NCBI RefSeq assembly: GCF_022271435.1
Contig: NZ_JAFIQY010000020.1
Span: forward strand, 62,001-126,000
Direction of reading: 5' to 3'
From: Streptomyces monomycini
GTDB taxonomy: Bacteria; Actinomycetota; Actinomycetes; Streptomycetales; Streptomycetaceae
DNA: 64,000 nucleotides
Shown piece after piece: positions 34,481-42,787 of the stretch (position 1 is the first letter of the stretch; each line of letters starts with the position of its first letter). The notes under the pieces were generated by a model that saw only the letters and a program-made list of their open reading frames with translations, ran no database searches and was not told the origin of the DNA. Position numbers and translations under genes: made by a program.

Positions 34481-35494
34481 TCACCCCACCACCCCCTCCA
34501 CGATCGACAACGTCGACTCCGTGGGGATCGTCCGGCCCGGGGTCAAACCCGCTTCGGTGAGGAGGTGGTGGAAGGCGGGTTCGTCGCGTTCGCGGCCGTT
34601 GAGGGAGGTCATCATCAGGATGTCCATGGTCTTGCCGGGGTGGGGGGCGTTGCCCTGGGGGAGGACCGCGTCGACGATCAGGAGGCGGCTGCCGGGGCGG
34701 GTCATGGCGGTGCGGCAGGTGCGCAGGATGCGGAGGCAGTCGTCGTCGTGCCAGTCGTGGAGGATGCGCTTGAGGAGGTAGACGTCGGCGCCGGGCGGGA
34801 CGGCGGTGAAGAAGTCGCCGGTGTGGGTCTGCCAGCGGCCGGTGAGCTCGGGGCGGTCCAGGGTGTGGTGGCGGAGGACGGCTTCCTGGTCGTGGAGGAT
34901 GCCGGTCAGGCCGGGGTTGCGGAGCAGGACCTGGCGCAGCAGGCCGCCGCGTCCGCCGCCGACGTCCACGACCGTGCCGGTGGCGGGGAAGCCGTACGCG
35001 GCGGCGACCGGGTCGTTCTCGCTCTCGGCGAGGCCGGCCATGCCGGTGTCGAAGACGGTGCCCGCTTCCGGTACGCGTTCCAGGTGGCCGAAGTAGGGTG
35101 CGCCGAAGATCTCCTCGAAGACGGTGCGGCCGGCCCGGACGGTGTCCGCGAGCTGTCCGGCCGGGCGCCAGAACGGCTCGTCGGTGAGCATGATGACGGC
35201 GTCCCGCATGGAGGACGGGGCGTCGGAGCGGAGGGGTTCGGCCGCGGGGGTGAGGTGGAAGGTGCCGTCGGGGTCCTCGCGGAACACGTCGCGGGTGGCG
35301 AGGAGGCGCAGCGCGCGGCGCAGGTGGGCGGCGTCGGTGCCGGTGGCGGTGGCGAGTTCCCCGGCGGTGCGGGGGCCGTCGGCGAGGTGGTCGGCGACGC
35401 CGAGGAGGGCCGCGGCCCGCAGTGCGGCGGAGTGGAGGTAGGCCAGGGCGTGTTCGGTGAGCTGGACGGCGGGGGAGTACGGCGTGGTGGCCAT
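34481..35494 (-). CDS. SAM-dependent O-methyltransferase (plant/polyketide type)
   Basis: 337 residues: N-terminal winged-helix dimerisation domain (about 10-90; ALLGVADHLADGPRTAGELA) and C-terminal methyltransferase domain with VVDVGGGRGGLLRQVLLRNP (motif I), GDFFTAVPPGADVYLLKRIL, HDWHDDDCLRILRTCR and LLIVDAVLP. The histidine in KRILHDWHD matches the catalytic base of hydroxyl O-methyltransferases. Such enzymes methylate phenolic or polyketide hydroxyls. No biosynthetic cluster is adjacent, so it may act in detoxification or be an orphan tailoring enzyme. Confidence 0.92.
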   Translation of the reverse strand: MATTPYSPAVQLTEHALAYLHSAALRAAALLGVADHLADGPRTAGELATATGTDAAHLRRALRLLATRDVFREDPDGTFHLTPAAEPLRSDAPSSMRDAVIMLTDEPFWRPAGQLADTVRAGRTVFEEIFGAPYFGHLERVPEAGTVFDTGMAGLAESENDPVAAAYGFPATGTVVDVGGGRGGLLRQVLLRNPGLTGILHDQEAVLRHHTLDRPELTGRWQTHTGDFFTAVPPGADVYLLKRILHDWHDDDCLRILRTCRTAMTRPGSRLLIVDAVLPQGNAPHPGKTMDILMMTSLNGRERDEPAFHHLLTEAGLTPGRTIPTESTLSIVEGVVG

Positions 35495-35604
35495 CGGGGC
35501 GCGGTCCTTCCACGAGCGGCGGTCGGGAATTCCGGAGTTTCCACCATGGCGGTACGTCTCGGGTGTCACCAGGGCAAATTGCGTCGCCCGTGTCTCAGAG
35601 GGCG

Positions 35605-36951
35605 TCACCGGTAGCGGAGATACCCGCGGCGCATCCGTCGGAAGCGCGCCAGGCCGTCCTGCCACGCCGCGGCCACCTCGTCCACGCCCGCGCCCGCGTC
35701 GATCATCGTGCGTACGCGGGGGGTGCCGGTGAGCTTGTCGATCCAGTGGTCCGGGCGCCAGGCGAAGCCGGTCCAGGTCTGTTTGGCGGTGATCAGGAGG
35801 GCGATGCCGGTACGGACCGGGTCGAAGGCTTCGCGGTCGTGGACGTGGAGCTGGACGCCGCCGATGGTTCTGCCCTGGAACTTGGAGAAGGTGGGGGCGA
35901 AGTACGCCTCCCGGAAGTGGACGCCGGGGAGGCCGGTGTCGGTGGCCAGCTGGGTGACGGCGGCGGCCCAGCGGCGGTCGATGCCGTCGGCGCCGAGCAG
36001 TTCGAAGGGGCGGGTGGTGCCGCGGCCCTCGGAGAGGTTGGTGCCTTCGAAGAGGCAGGTGCCCGCGTAGACGAGGGCGGTGTCGGGGGTGGGCATGTTG
36101 GGGCTGGGCGGGACCCAGGGCAGGCCCGTGGCGTCGAAGAAGTGCGGGCGGCGCCAGCCTGTCATGAGGACGGTTTCCAGGTCGGCCGGGCGGCCCGCGG
36201 CGCGGGGCAGGAACTCGGCGTTGAACAGGAGGGCGAGTTCGGCGACGGTCATGCCGTGGGCGAGGGCGATCGGTTCGCGGCCGACTCCGGAGGCCAGGGC
36301 GGGATCCAGTACGGGGCCCGTCGCGGCGCGGCCGGTCACCGGGTTGGGGCGGTCGAGGACGACGAAACGTTTGTCCGCGAGGACGGCGGCGACCATGCAG
36401 TCGTACAGCGTCCAGATGTAGGTGTAGAAGCGCGCGCCGACGTCCTGGATGTCGAAGACGACCGTGTCCACGCCGGACCGGGTGAAGACGTCGGCCAGCG
36501 CGCGGCCGCTCTTGCCGTACGTGTCGTGGACCGGCAGCCCGGTCGCCGGGTCCTTGTAGCTGCCCTCCGAGCCGCCGGCCTGGGCCGTGCCGCGGAAGCC
36601 GTGCTCGGGGCCGAAGACGGCGGTCAGGTTCACCCGGTCGTCGGCGTGCATCACGTCCACGATGTGGCGGACGTCCGGGGTGACGCCGGTGGGGTTGGTG
36701 ACGACGCCGATCCGGCGGCCGGACAGGAGGGCGTAGCCGTCGGCGGCGAGGCGGTCGAAGCCGGTGCGGGTACGGGGGCGGGGGTGGTGGGAGCCGTACG
36801 CCGCGGCCCCTGCCGGTCCGGCGCCGGTCGCTCCGGTGCCCGTGGAGCCGTGTGCCGCGCCCGCCGCCCTCGCCTCGCCCGTCATCGCCGTCGCACCCAT
36901 CACGCTCGTGACCGCCGTCGCGGCCAGCAGATTCCGTCTGGACAGGGTCAT
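35605..36951 (-). CDS. Exported exo-beta-N-acetylmuramidase NamZ-like (DUF1343)
   Basis: 448 residues. Twin-arginine signal at the N-terminus (SRRNLLAATAVTSVMGATAM), then an Ala/Gly linker to about 60. The DUF1343 core is clear: RRIGVVTNPTGV, AVFGPEHGFRG, VVFDIQDVGARFYTYIWTLY, DRPNPVTG and LFEGTNLSEGRGTTRPFE. Characterised members remove terminal MurNAc from peptidoglycan fragments outside the cytoplasm, fitting wall recycling. GGAGGTGGACGC precedes the ATG. Single gene. Confidence 0.93.
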   Translation of the reverse strand: MTLSRRNLLAATAVTSVMGATAMTGEARAAGAAHGSTGTGATGAGPAGAAAYGSHHPRPRTRTGFDRLAADGYALLSGRRIGVVTNPTGVTPDVRHIVDVMHADDRVNLTAVFGPEHGFRGTAQAGGSEGSYKDPATGLPVHDTYGKSGRALADVFTRSGVDTVVFDIQDVGARFYTYIWTLYDCMVAAVLADKRFVVLDRPNPVTGRAATGPVLDPALASGVGREPIALAHGMTVAELALLFNAEFLPRAAGRPADLETVLMTGWRRPHFFDATGLPWVPPSPNMPTPDTALVYAGTCLFEGTNLSEGRGTTRPFELLGADGIDRRWAAAVTQLATDTGLPGVHFREAYFAPTFSKFQGRTIGGVQLHVHDREAFDPVRTGIALLITAKQTWTGFAWRPDHWIDKLTGTPRVRTMIDAGAGVDEVAAAWQDGLARFRRMRRGYLRYR

Positions 36952-37214
36952 GCGTCCACCTCCGCCGTCGGAGCGGTCTTGTGAGCGGTCTCGTGAGCCG
37001 TCTCGTGAGCTGAGCCGTGAGCCGTGTCGTGCGCACGCTAATGGCCGGAAGCCCGCGGGGGAACGCGCCGGACGGCGTGCCGCGCGCGGCTGCCGCGTCC
37101 GGCCCAGGGCGCGCCGACGCCCGTCCGCCGCGGGTCCGCGCCCTTCCGCTCCGGCATACCGACTGGTTAGTCTGCCTGGCAGTCGAGTCAGGGGCCGACC
37201 GAGGGAGACCGCAG
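36952..37214. other. Divergent gap with repeats and a TetR operator
   Basis: 263 bp. 36970-37030 holds four or five imperfect GTCTCGTGAGCCG-type copies; 37156-37173 is the operator described separately. No gene seen. Confidence 0.6.
37156..37173. promoter_or_regulatory. TetR operator before SDR/acyl-CoA ligase operon
   Basis: ATACCGACTGGTTAGTCT; 13 of 18 bases match the reverse complement of the palindrome at 43901-43918. GACT/AGTC arms are symmetric. It lies about 42 bp before the SDR start. Confidence 0.7.
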
Positions 37215-38009
37215 GTGGAAGCCGTACGGGACAAGACAGTCGTGGTGACCGGGGCGGGCGGTGGCATCGGGGCCGCGCTGGCCCGCCGCTTCGCCGCCGA
37301 AGGCGCGCGCGTGGCGGTCAACGACCTGGACGCGGCGAAGGCGGAGCGGACCGCGCGGGAACTCGGCGCCGTCGCGGTCCCCGGGGACGCCTCCGACGTC
37401 GTACCGGCGGCCCGGGCGGCGCTCGGCGGGACCGTCGACATCTTCTGCGCCAACGCCGGGGTCGGCACCGGCGGCGGACCCGAGGCGCCGGACGCCGACT
37501 GGGAGCTGGCCTGGGACGTCAACGTCATGGCGCACGTACGGGCCGCCCGCGCGCTGCTGCCCGAGTGGCTGGAGCGCGGCACGGGCCGGTTCGTGTCCAC
37601 CGTGTCGGCGGCGGGCCTGCTCACCATGGTCGGCGCGGCCCCGTACAGCGTCACCAAGCACGGCGCGTACGCCTTCGCCGAGTGGCTGTCGCTGACGTAC
37701 CGGCACCGGGGGATAGCGGTGCACGCCATCTGTCCGCAGGGGGTGCGCACCGACATGCTCGCGGGCACCGGCGCGGCCGGGGACCTGGTGCTGACCCCGA
37801 CGGCGATCGAGCCGGCCGCCGTCGCCGACGCGCTCTTCGCGGCCATGGCGGAGGAACGGTTCCTGGTGCTGCCGCATCCGGAGGTCGGCGAGTACTACAC
37901 CGTGCGGGCGGCCGACACCGAGCGGTGGCTGGGCGGGATGAACCACCTCCAGCGGAAGCTGGAGCAGGCCGGGAGCCGTACGCCGGAAGCCGAGGTGACG
38001 CCCCGATGA
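37215..38009 (+). CDS. Short-chain dehydrogenase/reductase
   Basis: 264 residues. Rossmann motif VVVTGAGGGIGAALARRFAA (about 9-28), the NAG motif (CANAGVGTG), catalytic Ser and YxxxK in STVSAAGLLTMVGAAPYSVT followed by K. Acidic residue after beta-2 (NDLDA) favours NAD. GTG start at 37215 with GAGGGAG upstream. It overlaps the acyl-CoA ligase by 4 bp (ATGA) and is controlled through the 37156 operator. Likely role: oxidation of a hydroxyacyl intermediate. Confidence 0.92.
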   Translation: MEAVRDKTVVVTGAGGGIGAALARRFAAEGARVAVNDLDAAKAERTARELGAVAVPGDASDVVPAARAALGGTVDIFCANAGVGTGGGPEAPDADWELAWDVNVMAHVRAARALLPEWLERGTGRFVSTVSAAGLLTMVGAAPYSVTKHGAYAFAEWLSLTYRHRGIAVHAICPQGVRTDMLAGTGAAGDLVLTPTAIEPAAVADALFAAMAEERFLVLPHPEVGEYYTVRAADTERWLGGMNHLQRKLEQAGSRTPEAEVTPR

Positions 38010-38083
38010 CCGCCTACGAGGACGGGGCCCCGATGGCCACCCCCGAGGACAGGCCCCCGATGACCACCTACGAGGACAAGCCC
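38003..38083 (+). repeat. Three 27-bp repeats, each carrying an ATG, at the start of the ligase gene
   Basis: Units at 38003-38029, 38030-38056 and 38057-38083, each beginning CCGATG. They encode MTAYEDGAP, MATPEDRPP and MTTYEDKPW, so three in-frame start codons exist (38006, 38033, 38060). Confidence 0.9.
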
Positions 38084-39715
38084 TGGCTGGCGCAGCTCAC
38101 CGACGCCCAGCGCGCCCCCGTCGTCCCGCACCCCTCCGCCCTGCACGCCTTCCGGGACGCCGTCCGCCGCGCCCCGGACCGCACGGCCCTCGCCTACTTC
38201 GACGGGCGGCTGTCGTACGCCGAGGCCGACGCGCTCAGCGACGGCGTGGCCGGGCACCTGGCGGCCCGCGGCTTCCGGCGCGGCGACCGTGCCGCGATCA
38301 TGCTCCAGAACACGCCGCACTTCGTGCTCGCGCTGCTCGGCGTCTGGAAGGCGGGCGGCATCGTCGTCCCCGTCAACCCCATGTACAAGTCGGCCGAGAT
38401 GACGCACGTCCTCACCGACGCCGAGGTCACCGCGCTGATCTGCGCCGACCGCACCTGGGACGCCTTCCTCCGCGCGACCGCCGCCGCGGCCCCCTCCGTA
38501 CGGATCGCCCTGACCGCCTGCGAACTGGACCTGCAGACGCGCGACGACGCGCGCGTGCTGCGCGGCGAGCGGCTCGGCCCGCGCGAGGGCGCCGACGACC
38601 TGCTGGCGGTGGCCCGCGCGTACGAGGGCAAGCCACCCGGCGTGACGCTGCCGGTCGCCACGGACACCGCCCTCATCAGCTACACCTCCGGCACCAGCGG
38701 CACCCCCAAGGGCGCCACCAACACCCACGGCAACATCGCCTACAACGCCGAACGGCAGCGCACCGGCCTGGCGCTGCCCGACGGCGCGACGTACTTCGCG
38801 CTGGCGCCGCTGTTCCACATCACCGGCATGGTCTGCGAACTGGCCGCCTGCCTCACCAACGCCGGAACGCTCGCCCTCGCCTACCGCTTCGAGCCCGGCG
38901 TCGTCCTCGACGCCTTCCTGGAGCACCGGCCCGCCTACACGGTCGGTCCGTCCACCGCCTACATGGCGCTGGCGGCGCAGCCCGGCGTCACCCGCGAGCA
39001 CTTCGCGTCGTTCTCCTCGCTCTCCTCGGGCGGCGCGCCGCTGCCGCCCGCGCTGGTGGAGAAGTTCCGGGCGGCCTTCGGCCCGTATCTGCACAACGGT
39101 TACGGGCTGACCGAGTGCACCGCGCCGTGCGCCAGCGTCCCGCCCGGCCGCGAGGCGCCGGTGGACCCGTCCTCCGGGACGCTCGCCGTCGGCGTGCCGG
39201 GCCCGGACACGGTCGTACGGATCATCGACGACCAGGGGCGGGCCGTGCCGTTCGGCGAGCAGGGCGAGATCGCGGTGCGGGGCCCCCAGGTGGTGCCCGG
39301 CTACTGGCGCCGCCCGGACGCGACCGCCGAGACCCTGCCGGACGGTGAACTGCGCACCGGCGACATCGGCTTCATGGACGCGGACGGCTGGCTGTACGTC
39401 GTCGACCGCAAGAAGGACATGATCAACGCGTCCGGGTTCAAGGTGTGGCCGCGGGAGGTGGAGGACGTGCTGTACGGCCATCCCGCGGTGCGTGAGGCGG
39501 CGGTGGTCGGCGTGCCGGACGCCTACCGGGGCGAGTCGGTGAAAGCGTATGTGAGCCTGCGGCCGGGGCAGCGGGCCGAGCCCGCCGAGCTGGCCGGTTA
39601 CTGCCGGGAACGGCTGGCCGCGTACAAGTACCCGCGGCAGGTGGAGATCCTGCCCGAGCTGCCGAAGACCACCAGTGGCAAGATCCTCAGGCGGGAACTG
39701 CGCGGGCGCGGCTGA
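38006..39715 (+). CDS. Fatty-acid/aryl-CoA ligase (AMP-forming)
   Basis: 569 residues of the ANL superfamily; activates a carboxylic acid with ATP and CoA. P-loop LISYTSGTSGTPKGATNTH, NGYGLTECTAP (A5), the A8 hinge GWLYVVDRKKDMINASGFKV and the catalytic lysine in KTTSGKILRREL near the C-terminus are all present. The N-terminus is a 27-residue triple repeat (see 38003-38083), so translation from ATG 38060 would also give a complete enzyme. ATGA overlap with the SDR gene. Together with the TetR gene that follows and the acyl-CoA dehydrogenase/kinase pair at 41.5-43.8 kb it forms a beta-oxidation-like regulon. Confidence 0.94.
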   Translation: MTAYEDGAPMATPEDRPPMTTYEDKPWLAQLTDAQRAPVVPHPSALHAFRDAVRRAPDRTALAYFDGRLSYAEADALSDGVAGHLAARGFRRGDRAAIMLQNTPHFVLALLGVWKAGGIVVPVNPMYKSAEMTHVLTDAEVTALICADRTWDAFLRATAAAAPSVRIALTACELDLQTRDDARVLRGERLGPREGADDLLAVARAYEGKPPGVTLPVATDTALISYTSGTSGTPKGATNTHGNIAYNAERQRTGLALPDGATYFALAPLFHITGMVCELAACLTNAGTLALAYRFEPGVVLDAFLEHRPAYTVGPSTAYMALAAQPGVTREHFASFSSLSSGGAPLPPALVEKFRAAFGPYLHNGYGLTECTAPCASVPPGREAPVDPSSGTLAVGVPGPDTVVRIIDDQGRAVPFGEQGEIAVRGPQVVPGYWRRPDATAETLPDGELRTGDIGFMDADGWLYVVDRKKDMINASGFKVWPREVEDVLYGHPAVREAAVVGVPDAYRGESVKAYVSLRPGQRAEPAELAGYCRERLAAYKYPRQVEILPELPKTTSGKILRRELRGRG

Positions 39716-39726
39716 TCGCTGCCCGC

Positions 39727-39782
39727 GGCAGGCGGCAGGCGGCAGGCGGCAGGCGGCAGGCGGCAGGCGGCAGGCGGCAGGC
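39727..39782. repeat. Eight perfect 7-bp tandem repeats (GGCAGGC)
   Basis: Eight exact heptamers starting 11 nt after the ligase stop, followed by a less regular GACGCACGCAACGTA/GACGCACGAG array to about 39860. Confidence 0.95.
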
Positions 39783-39874
39783 GGCGACACGACGCACGCA
39801 ACGTACGACGCACGCAACGTATGACGCACGAGATGCACGAGACGCACGAGACGCACGAGGGACAGGTGAGGGCG

Positions 39875-40471
39875 ATGGCCGGCACGAAGGACGGCGGGAG
39901 CGGCAAACCCGTGGCGCAGCGGCTGCTGGCCACCGCCACCCGGCTCTTCGCCGAGCGGGGCTACGACCGTACCTCCGTACAGGAGATCGTCGAGGCCGCC
40001 GGCGTGACCAAGGGCGCCCTCTACCACTACTTCGGCTCCAAGGACGACCTGCTGCACGAGGTGTACGGGCGGGTGCTGCGGCTCCAGCAGGAGCGGCTGG
40101 ACCGCTTCGCCTGCGCCGACGCGCCGGTGGAGCAGCGGCTGCGGGACGCGGCGGCGGACGTCGTGGTCACCACCATCGAGAACCTCGACGACACGAAGAT
40201 CTTCTTCCGCTCGATGCACCATCTGGCGCCCGAGAAGGACAAGCAGGTACGGGCCGAGCGGCGGCGCTACCACGAGCGGTTCCGCGCGCTGGTCGAAGAG
40301 GGCCAGCGCGCCGGGGTGTTCAGCAGCGCCACCCCGGCCGACCTGGTGGTGGACTACCACTTCGGGTCGGTGCACCACCTCGGCACCTGGTACCGCGAGG
40401 ACGGCCCGCTCGCCCCGCAGCAGGTCGCCGACCACCTCGCGGACCTGCTGCTGCGGGCCCTGCGGCCGTGA
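39875..40471 (+). CDS. TetR-family regulator of the acyl-CoA regulon
   Basis: 198 residues. Helix-turn-helix at about 14-60: LLATATRLFAERGYDRTSVQ, EIVEAAGVTKGALYHYFGSK. The C-terminal domain (FFRSMHHLAPEKDKQVRAER) resembles the acyl-CoA-responsive KstR2/FadR-type TetR group. ATG 39875 is chosen because AGGTGAGG stands just upstream. By position it should bind the similar sites at 37156-37173 and 43901-43918 and so control SDR-ligase and kinase-dehydrogenase. Binding is inferred. Confidence 0.88.
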   Translation: MAGTKDGGSGKPVAQRLLATATRLFAERGYDRTSVQEIVEAAGVTKGALYHYFGSKDDLLHEVYGRVLRLQQERLDRFACADAPVEQRLRDAAADVVVTTIENLDDTKIFFRSMHHLAPEKDKQVRAERRRYHERFRALVEEGQRAGVFSSATPADLVVDYHFGSVHHLGTWYREDGPLAPQQVADHLADLLLRALRP

Positions 40472-40501
40472 GAGGGCCGTCGGCCGGGGCCCAGGGAGTT
40501 C

Positions 40502-41392
40502 TCAGGCCCCGCCGATCCGCTTCTCGAACCAGTGATGGGCGTACGGCTCGTCGTTGAACGCCGCGACCTCTTCGAAGCCGTACGAGCGGTACAGGGCGAT
40601 CGCGTCGCCGAGCACCTTGTTGGTGTCCAGGCGCAGGACGCCGCGGCCGTGCTCGACGGCCCGCGCCTCCAGACCGGCCAGCAGCCGGCGGCCGAGGCCG
40701 AGGCGCCGGGCGTGCGGGGCCACCCACATGCGCTTGATCTCGGCGGAGCCGGGCGGCAGCTTCAGGCCCGCGCAGGCGACGGGCTCGCCGTGCAGCCGGG
40801 CCACCAGGAACAGGCCCTTGGGCGCGCGCAGTTCGCCCGCGTCGGGCAGCAGGCTCCGGGCGGGGTCGAAGCCCGTCTCGAACCGTTCCCGCATCTCGGT
40901 GAAGTAGGACCGCAGGCAGTGCCGGGCGTCCGGGTGGTCCGGGTCGACGACGTCCAGCGTCACCGTCGTGGCGGTCAGCAGCCGGTCGACCTCGGCCATG
41001 GCGGCCACCAGCCGGGCGCGCTGGGCGTCGTTGAGCGGTGCCAGCAGGGAACCGGCCAGCTCGTCGCTGCGGCCGTCGAGGACGGCGTGCTCCGCGCGGC
41101 CCGCCTCGGTGAGCCGGACGGTGCGTACCCGCCGGTCCTCGGGCTGCGGTTCCACCGTCACCAGGCCGTCGGCCTCCAGGGAGCGCAGCAGCCGGCTCAG
41201 GTAACCGGAGTCGAGCCCCAGGCGCTCGCGCAGCCGCCGTACGTCCTGCCCCTGCCCGCCGATCTCCCAGAGCAGCCGGGCCTCGCCGATGGGCCGGTCG
41301 AGGCCGAGGTAGTGGTCGTGGAGCACGCCCACGCGCTCGGTGACCGTGCGGTTGAAGCGCCGCACCTGGCTGATCTGTGCCGCATCATCCAT
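40502..41392 (-). CDS. MarR-GNAT fusion protein
   Basis: 296 residues: N-terminal MarR winged helix (about 1-145; EIGGQGQDVRRLRERLGLDS, YLSRLLRSLEADGLV, PEDRRVRTVRLTEAGR) fused to a C-terminal GNAT acetyltransferase (about 150-296; RMWVAPHARRLGLGRRLLAG is the acetyl-CoA loop). Such fusions are known in actinobacteria and may sense and acetylate the same compound. The ATG at 41392 lies 6 nt after a TAAGGT -10 box, and the CTGAC/GTCAG inverted repeat 41396-41409 spans that box, so leaderless, self-repressed expression is likely. Confidence 0.92.
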   Translation of the reverse strand: MDDAAQISQVRRFNRTVTERVGVLHDHYLGLDRPIGEARLLWEIGGQGQDVRRLRERLGLDSGYLSRLLRSLEADGLVTVEPQPEDRRVRTVRLTEAGRAEHAVLDGRSDELAGSLLAPLNDAQRARLVAAMAEVDRLLTATTVTLDVVDPDHPDARHCLRSYFTEMRERFETGFDPARSLLPDAGELRAPKGLFLVARLHGEPVACAGLKLPPGSAEIKRMWVAPHARRLGLGRRLLAGLEARAVEHGRGVLRLDTNKVLGDAIALYRSYGFEEVAAFNDEPYAHHWFEKRIGGA

Positions 41393-41395
41393 TCT

Positions 41396-41409
41396 CTGAC
41401 CTTAGTCAG
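41396..41409. promoter_or_regulatory. MarR-type inverted repeat over the -10 box
   Basis: CTGAC-n4-GTCAG. On the minus strand TTGCCC (41423-41428), 18 bp, TAAGGT (41399-41404), 6 nt, ATG. Confidence 0.65.
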
Positions 41410-41429
41410 CGAAAACGGGGCGGGGCAAG

Positions 41430-41525
41430 AGCAGGGGCATAGGCACGAGCAGGGGCAGGGGCAGGGGCAGGGGCAGGGGCACGGGCACGGGTGCGGGCAG
41501 GGCCACGGGTACGGGCAGGGGCACA
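41430..41525. repeat. GGGGCA hexamer-type repeat array
   Basis: About fifteen exact or diverged copies of GGGGCA/GGGCAC between the MarR-GNAT promoter and the acyl-CoA dehydrogenase stop. Confidence 0.85.
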
Positions 41526-41554
41526 GTACGGGCGGGGGCTGGTACGCCGCCGTG

Positions 41555-42778
41555 TCACCTGTAGCGCTTCAGCTCCCGGCGCGCCAGCGACCGCTGGTGC
41601 ACCTCGTCCGGGCCGTCCGCGAGCCGCAGTGTCCGGGCCGCCGCCCACAGCTCCGCCAGCGGGAAGTCCTGACTGACGCCGCCCGCGCCGTGCAGCTGCA
41701 CCGCCTGGTCCAGGATGTCCACGACCGTACGCGGTGTGGCGATCTTGATGGCCTGGATCTCCGTGTGCGCGCCCTTGTTGCCGACGGTGTCCATCAGCCA
41801 CGCGGTCTTGAGGACCAGTAGTCGCAGCTGCTCGACGGCCACCCGCGCGTCCGCGATCCACTGCTGCACGACGCCCTGCCCGGCCAGCGGCTTGCCGAAG
41901 GCCGTACGGGACACCGCGCGGCGGCACATCAGCTCGATGGCGCGCTCGGCCATCCCGATCAGCCGCATGCAGTGGTGGATGCGGCCGGGGCCGAGGCGGG
42001 CCTGGGCGATGGCGAAGCCGCCGCCCTCCTCGCCGATCAGGTTCGCGGCCGGTACGCGCACGTCGTGGAAGACCACCTCGGCGTGGCCCCCGTGGTAGTG
42101 GTCCTCGTAGCCGTACACCCGCATGGCGCGGCGGACTTCGAGGCCGGGGGTGTCACGCGGGACCAGCACCATCGACTGCTGGCGGCGCGGGTCGGCGCCG
42201 CCCGGGTCGGTCTTGCCCATCACGATGAAGATCTGGCACAGCGGGTTCATCGCGCCGGAGATGTACCACTTGCGGCCGTTGATGACGTAACCCCCGTCAT
42301 CCCCGCCGTCCCGGTCGATCCGGGTCTCGATGTTCGTGGCGTCCGAGGAGGCCACGTCCGGCTCGGTCATCGCGAACGCCGACCGGATCTCGCCCGCCAG
42401 CAGCGGCCGCAGCCACTGCTTCTTCTGCTCCTCGGAGCCGAACTGCGCCAGCACCTCCATGTTGCCGGTGTCCGGCGCCGCGCAGTTCAGCGCGGTCGGC
42501 GCCAGCTGCGGGCTGCGGCCGGTGATCTCGGCCAGCGGCGCGTACTGGAGGTTCGTCAGGCCGGCGCCGTACTCCTCGTCCGGCAGGAACAGGTTCCACA
42601 GGCCCTGCTTGCGGGCCTCGGCCTTGAGGTCCTCCACCACCGCCGGGGTGTCCCACGGCGAGGCGAGGGCCGCCCGCTGCTCGTCGGCGACCGCCTCGGC
42701 CGGGTACACGTGCTCGTCCATGAAGGCCAGCAGCCTGCCCCGCAGCTCTTCGGTGCGGGCGTCGAATGCGAAGTCCAT
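41555..42778 (-). CDS. Acyl-CoA dehydrogenase (ACAD10/11-like)
   Basis: 407 residues. Seen are FAMTEPDVASSDATNIET (FAD loop), KWYISGAMNPLCQIFIVMGK, the YGYEDHYHGGHAEVVFHDVR segment typical of the ACAD10/11 branch, GRIHHCMRLIGMAERAIELM and QLHGAGGVSQDFPL. In this branch the partner is an APH-like kinase, encoded here 9 nt upstream on the same strand. In mammals (ACAD10/11) and Pseudomonas (Lva proteins) such pairs phosphorylate and dehydrate 4-hydroxyacyl-CoAs. That role is inferred from the pairing. Confidence 0.93.
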   Translation of the reverse strand: MDFAFDARTEELRGRLLAFMDEHVYPAEAVADEQRAALASPWDTPAVVEDLKAEARKQGLWNLFLPDEEYGAGLTNLQYAPLAEITGRSPQLAPTALNCAAPDTGNMEVLAQFGSEEQKKQWLRPLLAGEIRSAFAMTEPDVASSDATNIETRIDRDGGDDGGYVINGRKWYISGAMNPLCQIFIVMGKTDPGGADPRRQQSMVLVPRDTPGLEVRRAMRVYGYEDHYHGGHAEVVFHDVRVPAANLIGEEGGGFAIAQARLGPGRIHHCMRLIGMAERAIELMCRRAVSRTAFGKPLAGQGVVQQWIADARVAVEQLRLLVLKTAWLMDTVGNKGAHTEIQAIKIATPRTVVDILDQAVQLHGAGGVSQDFPLAELWAAARTLRLADGPDEVHQRSLARRELKRYR

Positions 42779-42787
42779 CAGCGTGCC

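Noticed and set aside
35565..35600. Promoter TTGCCC-17-TACCGC for the O-methyltransferase gene
   Set aside because: The -10 box lacks the final T and such matches are frequent by chance at this base composition.
34481..36951. Secondary-metabolite cluster around the O-methyltransferase
   Set aside because: No synthase, cyclase or other biosynthetic core gene occurs in the window.
34481..37846. Very long open frame of over 1100 codons on the minus strand
   Set aside because: Only 34481-35494 is a real gene (O-methyltransferase); the rest is antisense or out of frame to the DUF1343 and SDR genes and is open because high GC removes stops.
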